A stretch of 64,000 nucleotides of DNA from Microvirga sp. Its GTDB lineage: Bacteria > Pseudomonadota > Alphaproteobacteria > Rhizobiales > Beijerinckiaceae. Made by a program: the position numbers and the translations under genes. Below are positions 43,263 through 52,485 of the stretch, piece after piece. The first letter of the stretch is position 1, and each line of letters starts with the position of its first letter. The stretch lies in contig JAPSLB010000021.1 in NCBI GenBank assembly GCA_031181145.1, forward strand, positions 1 through 64,000. The letters are read 5' to 3'. The notes under the pieces are model-generated. The model ran no database searches, was not told where the DNA came from, and was given only the letters and a program-made list of their open reading frames with translations.

Positions 43263-45818
43263 ATGACCGGGATTGGACTGAAGCGGCTGTTTTCAGCCGC
43301 AATCGTTGCGTGCGGCCTTGCCTCGGCAGGCTTTGCCTTTGCTCAGCAGGCGCAAACGCCGCCTCCGGCCCAGCCTGAAGTCTCCGCACCTCAGGCTCCT
43401 GCTCTGGCGGCACCGGCCCAGCCGCAGGCTGCGGCCCCCGATGCGCCTGTCGCCAACGTTTCCGCCGAAACCAAGCCGGCCCGTGCCAAGCTCGATGGCT
43501 TCAAGGCTGATCTCGCTCAGAAGGAGTTGGCACTCCAGGGGCGCACCCTGTCCGATGCCGAGTTGCAGAGCCTGCGTCAGCAGATCGAAACGATCATTAC
43601 CGATATTCGCACCGTCATCGAGGAGCAGGCACCGAAGCTGGAGGCGAGCCGCCAGCGTCTCTCCCAGCTCGGTCCGAAGCCGGCTGGCGGTCAGCCGGAG
43701 GAAAGCGCCGACGTCGCCCGGGATCGTGCCGACCGCGAAGCCGCGGTCGCTGAGCTTGATGAAACCCAGCGCCTCGGGCGTGCGCTTCTGGTTCAGGCCG
43801 AGCAGCTGAGCGCTGAGATCGGCGACCTGCGTCGAGCCGGCTTCGCACGTGCGCTTTTCGAGCAGAGCGACGGCCTGCTCAGCCCCAATCTTTGGATGAA
43901 CGTGATCCAGGCGATCCCGCGGGAGTTGAGAGCTCAGCGGGTCGTGCTCTCGGATACTCTGGAGCAAGTACAGCGCAACGCGACGCTTGGTGTGCTCCTG
44001 CTTCTCGGCTTGGCCATTGGTGTCGCTTTGGCACTCTATTTCGGCCGCCGCTCTCTTGCATCGCGCCTTGTTCGGCGCGATCCCGCGATCCCGGACCCTT
44101 CACGCCGCAGTCGTCTCATGGCCGCAATCGGCGTTCTCGTGTTTAGTGCGGGCCCTGTCATCGCAGGGAGCTGGATCGTCTGGGTCGCCTTCGATTCGAC
44201 CGACATCGTGACGTCGCGCCTGAAGGAGGTGGTGAGATCTTTGCTCGGCGGTTTGGCGTTCATCGCCTTCGTGCGTGCGCTCATCGATGCGATTCTCGCA
44301 CCCGGCCATACGTCCTGGCGTTTGATCTCGGTGCGGGACGAATCGGCCGCACGCATCATGGGTTTCTCGGTCACCTTGGCGACCGTGCTGATCGTCGGAA
44401 AATTCATCGATTCGTTCAACAAGGCCGTCGCTGCGGTCCTACCGATTACAGTGGTGACCAGGGCCGTTTTCGCCCTGGCGATGGCGATCATTCTGGCCGA
44501 ACTGCTGCGCCGCTTCGCGGCTAGGGAGAGCCAGGACGAAAACTGCCTTGGTCCCCATGTCGCGCAGGGTGTCGATTTCGGTGGTCCTCTGCGGAGCCTT
44601 GGCTGGTTCGTTGTCGCCGTCGTCATCGGCGGGGTGCTCGGCGGGTACACGGCGCTCGCCTCCTTTGTGGTCGACCAGGCGATCTCGATCTCCCTGATCA
44701 TCGCGATGCTCATTCTTTGCATCACGCTTGCGGACGAATTCATTGCCGGATCCCTGCGCGGTCCGAGCAGACTCGCCACGACTCTGCAGGCCAATACGGG
44801 TATTCGCCGCCGTTCGCTGGAGCAGATCGGCGTACTGGCGAGCGGCATCGTGCGCCTGGCGCTCATCATCCTTGCGATCCTGCTGATCCTGCTGCCCTGG
44901 GGTATCGAATCCGCGGATGTGATGAGCTCGCTGCGAACGCTGTTCTTCGGCTTCAGTGTCGGTGACGTCACGATCTCCCTGTCGTCGATCCTGATCGCGG
45001 CGTTGCTTTTCGCGGCAGGCTTCACCGTCACGCGCATCATTCAGCGCTGGCTCGACAACACCTTCCTGCCGGCGACCGATCTCGATGCCGGTCTGCGCAA
45101 TTCGATTCGCACGGCGGCGGGCTATGTGGGCATCATTACGACAGGCGTCGTCGCCTTCACCTATCTGGGCCTCAGCCTGGAACGCCTGACCATCGTCGCC
45201 GGTGCCCTGTCGGTCGGCATAGGTTTTGGCCTGCAATCCATCGTCAATAACTTCATCTCGGGCCTGATCCTTCTGTGGGAGCGCCCGATCCGGGTCGGCG
45301 ATCTCGTGGTCGTAGGCGATGGCGAGGGCTATGTGCGCCGCATCAACGTGCGCTCCACCGAGATCCAGACCTTCGATCGCTCGACGTTGATCGTACCGAA
45401 CTCGAACCTGATCTCGGGTATCGTGCGAAACAGGGTGCGCAACGACCGCGTCGGACGCGTGATCGTTACGATCCCCGTGCCGCGTTCGACCGATCCGGAT
45501 CTGATGGCAGGCATCATGCGCAACGCCGCGCTCGCTCACCGCGAAGTGATGAGCGAGCCATCGCCACGGGTCATCTTCAAGAAGGCGGCGGAGAATACGA
45601 TCGAATTCGATCTCGTCTGCTTCGTGGACGACATCGATGCGGCGGGTCGTGTGTCGAGCGATCTTTACTTCGAGATATTCCGGGAGATGCGCAAGGCAGG
45701 GATCGGAGTGCCTGCTCCCGCTGTTCCTGCTCCTGAGCCAAAGAAGGGGGATGCATCCAATAAGGAGGGCGGTGAGGATGAAACCTTAACCCTTCTCAAG
45801 GATAAATCCTCTGCATGA
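43263..45818 (+). CDS. MscS-family mechanosensitive channel with DUF3772 domain
   Basis: An 851-residue inner-membrane channel. It has a signal peptide (about 1-28), a Pro/Ala/Gln-rich linker, a periplasmic coiled DUF3772 region (about 75-225), many membrane helices, and the MscS pore region: ALSVGIGFGLQSIVNNFISG then LLWERPIRVGD and RSTEIQTFDRSTLIVPNS. Channels like this open under membrane tension to release solutes in osmotic downshock. The C-terminus is long, acidic and lysine-rich. AAGGCGG precedes the ATG. Its stop overlaps the start of the CAP lipoprotein gene by ATGA. Confidence 0.92.
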   Translation: MTGIGLKRLFSAAIVACGLASAGFAFAQQAQTPPPAQPEVSAPQAPALAAPAQPQAAAPDAPVANVSAETKPARAKLDGFKADLAQKELALQGRTLSDAELQSLRQQIETIITDIRTVIEEQAPKLEASRQRLSQLGPKPAGGQPEESADVARDRADREAAVAELDETQRLGRALLVQAEQLSAEIGDLRRAGFARALFEQSDGLLSPNLWMNVIQAIPRELRAQRVVLSDTLEQVQRNATLGVLLLLGLAIGVALALYFGRRSLASRLVRRDPAIPDPSRRSRLMAAIGVLVFSAGPVIAGSWIVWVAFDSTDIVTSRLKEVVRSLLGGLAFIAFVRALIDAILAPGHTSWRLISVRDESAARIMGFSVTLATVLIVGKFIDSFNKAVAAVLPITVVTRAVFALAMAIILAELLRRFAARESQDENCLGPHVAQGVDFGGPLRSLGWFVVAVVIGGVLGGYTALASFVVDQAISISLIIAMLILCITLADEFIAGSLRGPSRLATTLQANTGIRRRSLEQIGVLASGIVRLALIILAILLILLPWGIESADVMSSLRTLFFGFSVGDVTISLSSILIAALLFAAGFTVTRIIQRWLDNTFLPATDLDAGLRNSIRTAAGYVGIITTGVVAFTYLGLSLERLTIVAGALSVGIGFGLQSIVNNFISGLILLWERPIRVGDLVVVGDGEGYVRRINVRSTEIQTFDRSTLIVPNSNLISGIVRNRVRNDRVGRVIVTIPVPRSTDPDLMAGIMRNAALAHREVMSEPSPRVIFKKAAENTIEFDLVCFVDDIDAAGRVSSDLYFEIFREMRKAGIGVPAPAVPAPEPKKGDASNKEGGEDETLTLLKDKSSA

Positions 45819-46312
45819 AGAGCATCATCTGTCTAAGCCTTTCAGCACTCGCCCTTGCGGGCTGCCAGACCGAGCAGCGCCATGTCCGCTCGCAGACGCC
45901 GAGCTTCTATGCTTCCATGGCCCGTCCCGGGGCTGCGGTGGATGCGGCCATGGCGCGGGACATGATCGGTGCCTATCGCCGGAATAACGGCCTGGGCTTG
46001 CTCACGCTCGACCCCGAACTGCAGGCGGCCGCACAGGCCGAAGCCGACGCCATGGCGTTAGCGGACAAGCCAAGTTCCGCCGACGCGTTCAAGCGCCGGC
46101 TGCTCTCGAACGGCTTCGTCGCGCCCGCGGCCAACCTCTCCGCGGGCTACCACACTCTCGCCGAAGCCTTCTCAGGCTGGCGCGAGAGCCCGCAGCACAA
46201 CCGGGTGCTGCTCGATCCCAAGGCGACGCGCATCGGGATCGCCACCGCCTATACTCCGAATTCCAAGTATAAGGTCTACTGGGCTCTGGTTGTCGCGGCA
46301 GAGAAACGCTGA
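45815..46312 (+). CDS. CAP/SCP-domain lipoprotein
   Basis: A 165-residue lipoprotein with lipobox LALAGC (Cys17) and a CAP-superfamily domain: IGAYRRNNGLGLLTLDPELQ, AQAEADAMALADK, and FSGWRESPQHNRVLLDPKATRIGIA, the last being the CAP SGWRxSPxH pattern. CAP proteins of bacteria are mostly of unknown activity. The four-base overlap with the MscS gene implies they are made together, so a periplasmic job linked to envelope stress is possible but unproven. Confidence 0.85.
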   Translation: MKSIICLSLSALALAGCQTEQRHVRSQTPSFYASMARPGAAVDAAMARDMIGAYRRNNGLGLLTLDPELQAAAQAEADAMALADKPSSADAFKRRLLSNGFVAPAANLSAGYHTLAEAFSGWRESPQHNRVLLDPKATRIGIATAYTPNSKYKVYWALVVAAEKR

Positions 46313-46417
46313 CGAAAACCGGTCGCTTGCGGCTGGACGAAAAGGCATGCAACCCTGGTACGGGGGCGGAGTTTCCCAATCGAAAGCCCCGGCGTTGAGG
46401 GTCGCAGGCCACACCAA

Positions 46418-48220
46418 ATGCGGATGATCCGCCTTTACTTGCGCGTTCTTGGCCAGCTCGGGTCGGACCTGAGGGTGGGGGCTCTGCTTGCTCTGGCGAA
46501 CGTCGCTCTGGCGATCTCGGCTTTCGCCGAGCCGATCCTGTTCGGTCGCATCATCGACGTTCTCACCCGCGCGCAGATCCCGGGGTCGGCCCCCGTCACC
46601 CTCTTGGTGCTCACACCCTTGATCATGGCCTGGGTAGCGTTCGGCCTTTTCTCCATCGGGGCGGGCGCTCTCGTGGCGCTTCATGCGGACCGGCTTGCTC
46701 ATCGCCGGCGCCTCGCCGTGGTCGCCAACTACTTCGAGCACGTCCTCGAACTTCCGCTCGCCTTTCATACCTCCACCCATTCCGGCCGAGTTCTGAAGGT
46801 GATGCTGGAAGGCTCGGGCGGCATGTCATGGCTATGGCTCGGCTTCTTCCGTGAACATCTGTCGGGACTCGTCGCTCTCGTGGTGCTTCTGCCGCTCACG
46901 GTTTTCCTGAACTGGCGGCTTGGATTGCTTCTCGTGGTGCTCGTCGGCGTGTTCGCGGTGCTCACGGCCGTCGTGCTGCGCAAGACCGAGACCCTGCAGG
47001 GATCCGTCGAACGTTACCACTCGAACCTCGCCGAGCACGCCTCCGATGCCCTCGGCAACGTCCCGGTGATCCAGTCTTTCACGCGTATCGAGGCGGAAAG
47101 CCGCTCGTTGCGCGCCATCATCCAGCAATTGCTGCAGGCGCAGAACCCGGTCCTGTCCTGGTGGGCGCTCGCATCCGTGGCGTCCCGCGCGTCGGCGACG
47201 ATCACGGTGACCGCCATCTTCCTGCTCGGCACATGGCTGCATCTTCATGGCCTCGCCAGCATCGGGGAGATCGTCACCTTCATGAGCATGGCGACGATGC
47301 TGGTCGGTCGCCTGGAGCAGGCGGTGAGCTTCATCAACCAGCTCTTCATGCAGGCGCCGAAGCTGAGAGAGTTCTTCGAGATCCTCGATACGGCACCTGC
47401 CGTCCACGATCGCCCGAACGCCAAGAGTGTCGATCGATTCGAGGGTGAGGTCGTCTTCGACAATGTGAGCTTCTCCTATGATGGGAAGCGCCCCGCCGTG
47501 CAGGATCTGTCCTTCGCGATCCGGTCGGGCGAGAGCGTGGCGCTGGTCGGCGCCACTGGCTCGGGTAAGTCGACGACGCTGGGCCTCCTGCACCGGGCCT
47601 TCGATCCGCAATCGGGCTGCATCCGGATCGATGGTGACGATATTCGTGACCTGACTCTCGCCTCTCTTCGCCGCAACATCGGAGTCGTGTTCCAGGAGCC
47701 GATGCTCTTTGCCCGCACGATCCGCGAGAACCTGCAGGTCGGACGCCCCGATGTCACCGATGCCGAGATGATCGAATCCCTGCAGCGTGCCCAGGCCATT
47801 GAGTTCATCTCGCGTCAGGCGGAAGGGCTCGATACGGTGATCGGCGAACGCGGGCGCTCCCTGTCGGGCGGCGAACGCCAGCGACTTTCCATCGCGCGTG
47901 CATTGCTGAAGAACCCGCCGATCCTTGTCCTCGACGAAGCGACGAGCGCCCTCGACGCGGCCACCGAACAGAAACTGCAACGCGCGCTCGACGAGGTGAT
48001 GAACGGGCGCACGACCTTCATCATTGCGCATCGACTTGCGACGATCCGCAACGCCGATCGCATCCTCGTCTTCGATCAGGGCCGCGTCATCGAGTCCGGC
48101 GCCTTCGACGAACTCGTGGCCAAAGGCGGGCGCTTTGCCGAACTGGCCCGCGCGCAATTCATGGCGGCGGAAGAGCCGACAGGGCAGGCGCAGCGGGAAG
48201 CCGCTGCGTTGCGTGCGTGA
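46418..48220 (+). CDS. ndvA: Glucan exporter ABC transporter, NdvA/ChvA-like
   Basis: A 600-residue half-transporter: six membrane helices in the first 320 residues, ATPase domain after. Walker A is GATGSGKST (378-386), the signature is [12 protein letters not shown], Walker B is [12 protein letters not shown], and the switch His is in IIAHRLAT. The opening ([13 protein letters not shown]) and the loop [21 protein letters not shown] match the NdvA/ChvA cyclic beta-1,2-glucan exporters of rhizobia. No glucan synthase (ndvB) is in the window, so substrate identity rests on family. An alternative ATG lies two codons in; neither has a clear binding site. Confidence 0.88.
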   Translation: MRMIRLYLRVLGQLGSDLRVGALLALANVALAISAFAEPILFGRIIDVLTRAQIPGSAPVTLLVLTPLIMAWVAFGLFSIGAGALVALHADRLAHRRRLAVVANYFEHVLELPLAFHTSTHSGRVLKVMLEGSGGMSWLWLGFFREHLSGLVALVVLLPLTVFLNWRLGLLLVVLVGVFAVLTAVVLRKTETLQGSVERYHSNLAEHASDALGNVPVIQSFTRIEAESRSLRAIIQQLLQAQNPVLSWWALASVASRASATITVTAIFLLGTWLHLHGLASIGEIVTFMSMATMLVGRLEQAVSFINQLFMQAPKLREFFEILDTAPAVHDRPNAKSVDRFEGEVVFDNVSFSYDGKRPAVQDLSFAIRSGESVALVGATGSGKSTTLGLLHRAFDPQSGCIRIDGDDIRDLTLASLRRNIGVVFQEPMLFARTIRENLQVGRPDVTDAEMIESLQRAQAIEFISRQAEGLDTVIGERGRSLSGGERQRLSIARALLKNPPILVLDEATSALDAATEQKLQRALDEVMNGRTTFIIAHRLATIRNADRILVFDQGRVIESGAFDELVAKGGRFAELARAQFMAAEEPTGQAQREAAALRA

Positions 48221-48250
48221 AACAGGAACCTCGAACCTTTTGGAACAAGC

Positions 48251-49123
48251 ATGGTGCAGGTCGTCGATCCTCAAAAACCGGGCACTCACCTCCAGGTCAA
48301 CGGCATCACGCTTCATTGCATCGAGGCCGGTCCGAAGGATGGCCCCCTGGTCATTCTTCTTCACGGCTTCCCTGAGTTCTGGTGGGCCTGGCGTTACCAG
48401 ATCGAGCCGCTGTCCAGGGCCGGCTATCGGGTCCTCGTGCCGGATCAGCGCGGGTACAATCTCAGCGACAAGCCGGAAGGCCGCAGCGCCTATGATCTCG
48501 ACACGCTGGCACGGGACGTCATTGGTCTGAGCGATGCGTTGGGATACGGCGCATGTTCGCTCGTCGGCCACGATTGGGGCGGCCTGGTGGCCTGGTGGGC
48601 GGCCTCACGGCATCCTGACAGGATCGAGCGGCTTGTGGCGATCAATGCGCCGCATCCTGCCATAGCCGGCGCCTATATGCGCCGCCATCCGAGCCAGATA
48701 TTGAGAAGCTCCTATATCGGCTTCTTCCAGCTGCCGTATCTGCCCGAGGCCCTGTTCTCGGCAGGGGATTACCAGACGCTCAAGAGAGCGCTCCGGCGCA
48801 CGAGCCGAACCGGTACGTTCTCGGAACAGGATCTGGCGGAATACGAGAGAGCCTGGAGCCGCCCCGGTGCGCTCACGAGCATGTTGAACTGGTATCGTGC
48901 GCTGCCGCTCCGGCCGCCTCATCGCTCATCGGGCAGGCTCCCAATGCCGGTGCTGGCGATCTGGGGCATGCAGGACCGGTTCCTGGAATTCGGACTTTGC
49001 GAACAAAGCCTGGCGCTCTGCGCCCACGCCAGGGCCATACCTCTCCACCAGGCGACCCATTGGGTCCATCTCGAGGAGGCCGAGACGGTCAATGGAGCGC
49101 TGCTCGATTGTCTGAAGACGTGA
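48251..49123 (+). CDS. Alpha/beta hydrolase, epoxide hydrolase-like
   Basis: A 290-residue cytosolic hydrolase. The oxyanion-hole segment LLHGFPEFWWAWRYQI and the nucleophile Asp108 in VGHDWGG are of the epoxide hydrolase/haloalkane dehalogenase type. The His of the triad lies in ATHWVHLEEAE. The cap region has YIGFFQLPYLPE, common in epoxide hydrolases. It would open epoxides to diols; physiological substrate unknown. It is 30 bases after ndvA and convergent with the next gene, leaving one base between them. Confidence 0.88.
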   Translation: MVQVVDPQKPGTHLQVNGITLHCIEAGPKDGPLVILLHGFPEFWWAWRYQIEPLSRAGYRVLVPDQRGYNLSDKPEGRSAYDLDTLARDVIGLSDALGYGACSLVGHDWGGLVAWWAASRHPDRIERLVAINAPHPAIAGAYMRRHPSQILRSSYIGFFQLPYLPEALFSAGDYQTLKRALRRTSRTGTFSEQDLAEYERAWSRPGALTSMLNWYRALPLRPPHRSSGRLPMPVLAIWGMQDRFLEFGLCEQSLALCAHARAIPLHQATHWVHLEEAETVNGALLDCLKT

Positions 49124-49124
49124 G

Positions 49125-50423
49125 TCAGCTTTCTCTGCGTACCAGGGCGAGAGGCGTGATCCTGAGCGCCGTGATGCGGTTGCGCGACTTGCGCAGCACC
49201 TGAAAGCGGAATCCATGGAAGGTGAAGATCTGACCCGTGTCGGGAATCGTCTGTGCTTCGTGGATCACAAGGCCCGCGATGGTGGTGGCCTCCTCGTCCG
49301 GCAGGTTCCAGTCCATGGCGCGGTTGAGGTCGCGGATCGGAACCGATCCGTCCACGTTCACCGAGCCGTTCGGCTGGGGGCGCACACCCTGCACGGAGAG
49401 GTCATGCTCATCCTTGATGTCGCCGACGATCTCCTCGAGGATGTCTTCAAGGGTCACGAGGCCCATCACCTCGCCGTATTCGTCCACCACCAGCGCAAAG
49501 TGGGTTTTCCTCGCGAGGAACGCCTTGAGCTGATCGCGCAGGGACGTGGTGTCCGGCACAAACCAGCTTTCCAGGGCGATCGCCTCGACCTTGAGCTTGC
49601 TGGCATCGCCGCCGACGGCGTCGAGCGCGCGCAGCAGGTCCTTGGCGTGAAGGACACCGACGATGTTCTCCTGGCTTCCGCGCCAGAGCGGCATACGTGT
49701 GTAGGGAGAGGAGAGTACCTCGCGCACGATCTCCTCCGATGAAAGATCCGCATTGATGGTGCGCATCTTCGTGCGGTGGACCATGACCTCGGAGACGGTG
49801 AGGTCCTCCAGATCGAGCAGGCCGCCCAGCATGTCCCGCTGTATCTTCGCAACGCCGCCCTCCTTGTGCAGCAGGGCGACCTGCCCACGGATTTCCTCCG
49901 ATGCGGATAGGATCGGCGTGTTCTCTCCGATCCGAATCCCGAAGGGGCGCAGCATCAGGCGCGCCAGACGCTCGATGGCGATCGCCAGAGGCCCGAGCAG
50001 CGCCACGACCCAGGACATGGGCCGCGCAAGAAACAGGGAGACAGTGTCGGCCGATGATATGGCGACGGTCTTCGGCAGAACCTCGGCGAAGACGATGACC
50101 AGCACCGACATGATCGCGGTCGCGTAAAGCGCACCTTCGTCGCCGAAGATTGCAACGAGCACGCTGGTGGCGAAGGCCGATACGCCGATATTGACGATGT
50201 TGTTGCCGATCAGGACGGTGCCGATGAAACGCTCGCGCATCTCTAGGAGGCGATTCACCAGGCGGGCGCGCTTGTCGCCGCCCTTTTCCAGCATGAGCAT
50301 GCGGGATCGGGACGCACCCGTGAAGGCCGTCTCACTCCCCGAGAAGAAGGCGGACAACAGAAGGCAGAAGACGACGACCAGAGCTGCAAGCCAAAGGTCG
50401 CTGGAAGAGGATTCCTCAATCAT
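49125..50423 (-). CDS. CorC/HlyC-family membrane protein (DUF21, CBS pair, CorC domain)
   Basis: A 432-residue protein of the CNNM/CorC type. An N-terminal DUF21 membrane domain (about 1-180, with FFSGSETAFTGASRSRM) is followed by two CBS domains (MVHRTKMRTINADLS and LVTLEDILEEIVGDI) and a C-terminal CorC_HlyC domain with VDGSVPIRDLNRAM. Such proteins are linked to magnesium or cobalt export or tolerance; older names call them hemolysins without good reason. The ATG at 50423 follows the aroB stop by two bases; a TTG two codons upstream would overlap it. Confidence 0.88.
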   Translation of the reverse strand: MIEESSSSDLWLAALVVVFCLLLSAFFSGSETAFTGASRSRMLMLEKGGDKRARLVNRLLEMRERFIGTVLIGNNIVNIGVSAFATSVLVAIFGDEGALYATAIMSVLVIVFAEVLPKTVAISSADTVSLFLARPMSWVVALLGPLAIAIERLARLMLRPFGIRIGENTPILSASEEIRGQVALLHKEGGVAKIQRDMLGGLLDLEDLTVSEVMVHRTKMRTINADLSSEEIVREVLSSPYTRMPLWRGSQENIVGVLHAKDLLRALDAVGGDASKLKVEAIALESWFVPDTTSLRDQLKAFLARKTHFALVVDEYGEVMGLVTLEDILEEIVGDIKDEHDLSVQGVRPQPNGSVNVDGSVPIRDLNRAMDWNLPDEEATTIAGLVIHEAQTIPDTGQIFTFHGFRFQVLRKSRNRITALRITPLALVRRES

Positions 50424-50425
50424 GA

Positions 50426-51574
50426 TCAAGATGCGTCGATTTCACTCGTCAGGAAGGTGCGCACTTTCTCCGCTTCGATGCCGGGGGCGATGAAACTCTG
50501 CCCGATGCCTCTTGCCAGAATGAAGGTGAGCGATCCGCCCTTCACTTTCTTGTCTTGTGCCATGGCGTCCAGAAGTTCATCGACCGTGCCGCATCCTCCC
50601 GGTACATGGGACAGGCGTGTGGGAAGTCCAACGCTCTTCAGATGGGACTCGACGCGCTCCGCGTCGGAGAGCTGGCAGAGTCCGAGGGCCGCGGAGAAGC
50701 GGAAGGCGAGAGTGAGTCCGATGGCGACGCCCTCGCCGTGGACGAGACGCGTGGAATCGTAGCGCGTGATCCGCTCGAGCGCATGGCCGAAGGTGTGGCC
50801 GAGGTTGAGCAGCGCGCGGTCGCCGGTTTCATGCTCGTCGCGCACCACCACGGCGGCCTTGGCGCGGCAGCTTTGCGCAACGGCTTCGTCGCGCTCGGGG
50901 CCACCATCGAAGATGCCTTTCCAGTTCGCCTCGCACCAGGCGAAGAAACGCACGTCGTCGATAAGTCCGTATTTCGCCACTTCCGCGTAACCCGCGCGCA
51001 TCTCGCGAGCTGGCAGTGTGTCGAGCAGGCTCGTGTCGGCCAGCACGAGACTCGGTTGGTGGAAGGCGCCGACAAGATTCTTGCCATGACGCGAATTGAT
51101 GCCGGTCTTGCCACCGACGGATGAATCGACCTGCGACAGCAGAGTGGTCGGCACCTGCACGAAACGCACGCCGCGACGCACCGCTGCGGCGGCGAAGCCT
51201 GCCAGATCGCCGATCACCCCGCCGCCCAGAGCCACCACGAGATCGCCGCGCTCGATCTTGGCTTCGAGCACCGCGTCGCATACCCGCTCCAGGCCGGCAT
51301 AGGATTTCGTCGCCTCGCCCGGCGGAAGCGTGACCACCGAGGTGCGCAAGCCGCTCGCCTCGAGAGAATGGCTGACAGCCTTTGCATAGAGCGGCCCCAC
51401 ATGCTCGTCCGTCACGATGGCGGCGGCGCGGGCGCCGAGGGCCGCGATACGGGAACCCGCAGTCTCGATCAGACCGCGTCCGACCAGGATGTCATAGGCC
51501 CTGTCCCCCAGGGAAACGGGAACCGTAATGGCGGATGCGGTTGCGGTGCTGGTTTGAGCCGGTACGCTGCTCAT
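50426..51574 (-). CDS. aroB: 3-dehydroquinate synthase
   Basis: A 382-residue NAD- and zinc-dependent enzyme of the shikimate pathway that converts DAHP to 3-dehydroquinate. Signatures are ERGDLVVALGGGVIGDLAGF (nucleotide site), AEVAKYG (zinc Glu), and LNLGHTFGHALE (zinc His), plus SSVGGKTGIN. The ATG at 51574 overlaps the aroK stop as ATGA; the frame extends 11 codons further but those lie inside aroK. The aroK-aroB pair is a standard arrangement. Confidence 0.95.
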   Translation of the reverse strand: MSSVPAQTSTATASAITVPVSLGDRAYDILVGRGLIETAGSRIAALGARAAAIVTDEHVGPLYAKAVSHSLEASGLRTSVVTLPPGEATKSYAGLERVCDAVLEAKIERGDLVVALGGGVIGDLAGFAAAAVRRGVRFVQVPTTLLSQVDSSVGGKTGINSRHGKNLVGAFHQPSLVLADTSLLDTLPAREMRAGYAEVAKYGLIDDVRFFAWCEANWKGIFDGGPERDEAVAQSCRAKAAVVVRDEHETGDRALLNLGHTFGHALERITRYDSTRLVHGEGVAIGLTLAFRFSAALGLCQLSDAERVESHLKSVGLPTRLSHVPGGCGTVDELLDAMAQDKKVKGGSLTFILARGIGQSFIAPGIEAEKVRTFLTSEIDAS

Positions 51575-52200
51575 TCGGCATTCCCCTGCTTTTCCTTGTC
51601 GAGCCATGCGCCGAGGGCTTTGACGATGTCGGCCACCACACGGTCGTGCGGCGCCTCGTGCGAATCGATGGTCAGATCCGCCAGGGCGTAGACCGGATAG
51701 CGGATGTCCATGAGCCGGCGCATGGTACCTTCTGGGTCGGGATTGCGAAGGAGGGGCCTGGTGTCGCGCTTGCGGACGCGGCGCATGAGAATATCGAGGT
51801 CAGCCTTCAGCCACACCGAAATCCCGTGCTCGGCAATGTTCTGGCGGGTCTCCGCATTCATGAAGGCTCCGCCCCCGGTGGCCAGGACGATGGGGCCTTC
51901 CTGAAGCAGTCGCGCGATGACGCGGCGCTCTCCGTCGCGGAAGTGCTCCTCGCCGTGGATGGTGAAGATGTCGGGGATCGTCATGCCGGCGGCCGCCTCG
52001 ATCTCGTGATCGGCGTCGCGGAAAGGCAATTTGAGCATCTGGGCCAGTCGGCGGCCCACCGTGCTTTTTCCGGCGCCCATGAGACCGACGAGCACGATCG
52101 ACCGTGTGCCGAGCTGGCGGCTGATGGGATGGCCGCGCCGGCTGCCTTGTGTCTGCCCGCCAGCTTCATCGAGCGGATTGAAGCGGCTGATATTGTTCAT
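51571..52200 (-). CDS. aroK: Shikimate kinase
   Basis: A 209-residue kinase that phosphorylates shikimate in aromatic amino acid synthesis. Walker A is GLMGAGKST, the shikimate-binding acid and arginines are in FRDADHEIE and the EEHFRDGERRV segment, GGGAF follows, and the lid is KRDTRPLLRN. An N-terminal tail of about 30 polar residues precedes the domain, as in other Hyphomicrobiales. It is coupled to aroB. A perfect palindrome sits in the divergent promoter region towards xerD. Confidence 0.95.
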   Translation of the reverse strand: MNNISRFNPLDEAGGQTQGSRRGHPISRQLGTRSIVLVGLMGAGKSTVGRRLAQMLKLPFRDADHEIEAAAGMTIPDIFTIHGEEHFRDGERRVIARLLQEGPIVLATGGGAFMNAETRQNIAEHGISVWLKADLDILMRRVRKRDTRPLLRNPDPEGTMRRLMDIRYPVYALADLTIDSHEAPHDRVVADIVKALGAWLDKEKQGNAE

Positions 52201-52262
52201 GGCCCTGTCCTAGCACGGGGCTCAGGCTCTGTCACAGGGAGGTTATGGGGGGCGTGCAGAAG

Positions 52263-52279
52263 CCTAACCTAAGGTTAGG
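52263..52279. promoter_or_regulatory. Perfect 17-bp palindrome, operator candidate
   Basis: CCTAACCT-A-AGGTTAGG is an exact inverted repeat with a one-base centre. It lies 63 bases before the aroK start (minus strand) and 57 bases before the small protein-xerD unit (plus strand), where a dimeric regulator could act on both. It is too compact and lacks a T-tract for a terminator. Confidence 0.55.
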
Positions 52280-52335
52280 TCTTGCCTTTGCGGTCCATGC
52301 ATGGTTCTACCGAGGTAACGCTCAAAGAGGATCCC

Positions 52336-52485
52336 TTGCCCACTCTCTTCCGGTTTCTTCTCGTCGTTGCCATTCTCGCGGGCTTAGGGTTCGCCGCCAT
52401 GTTCGCGCTGGCAACCTTCGTCAACCCGGAGCCGCGCGAGATAACGGTGCCGGTTCCCACCCAGCGTGCCCCCTCGTCCTCATGA
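52336..52485 (+). CDS. Small membrane protein encoded upstream of xerD
   Basis: A 49-residue protein: one membrane helix (LFRFLLVVAILAGLGFAAMF), then a short tail with PEPREITVPVP. Proteins of this form are found between aroK and xerD in many alphaproteobacteria, sometimes mis-named histidine kinase. The start is TTG, supported by AAGAGGAT just upstream; the frame is open to 52282 but that part overlaps the promoter. Its last codon overlaps the xerD start (ATGA). Function unknown. Confidence 0.78.
   Translation: MPTLFRFLLVVAILAGLGFAAMFALATFVNPEPREITVPVPTQRAPSSS

Noticed and set aside
46832-48571. A 579-codon minus-strand frame opposite the ndvA-like gene
   Set aside because: Antisense to a clear ABC exporter with Walker motifs; no family pattern.
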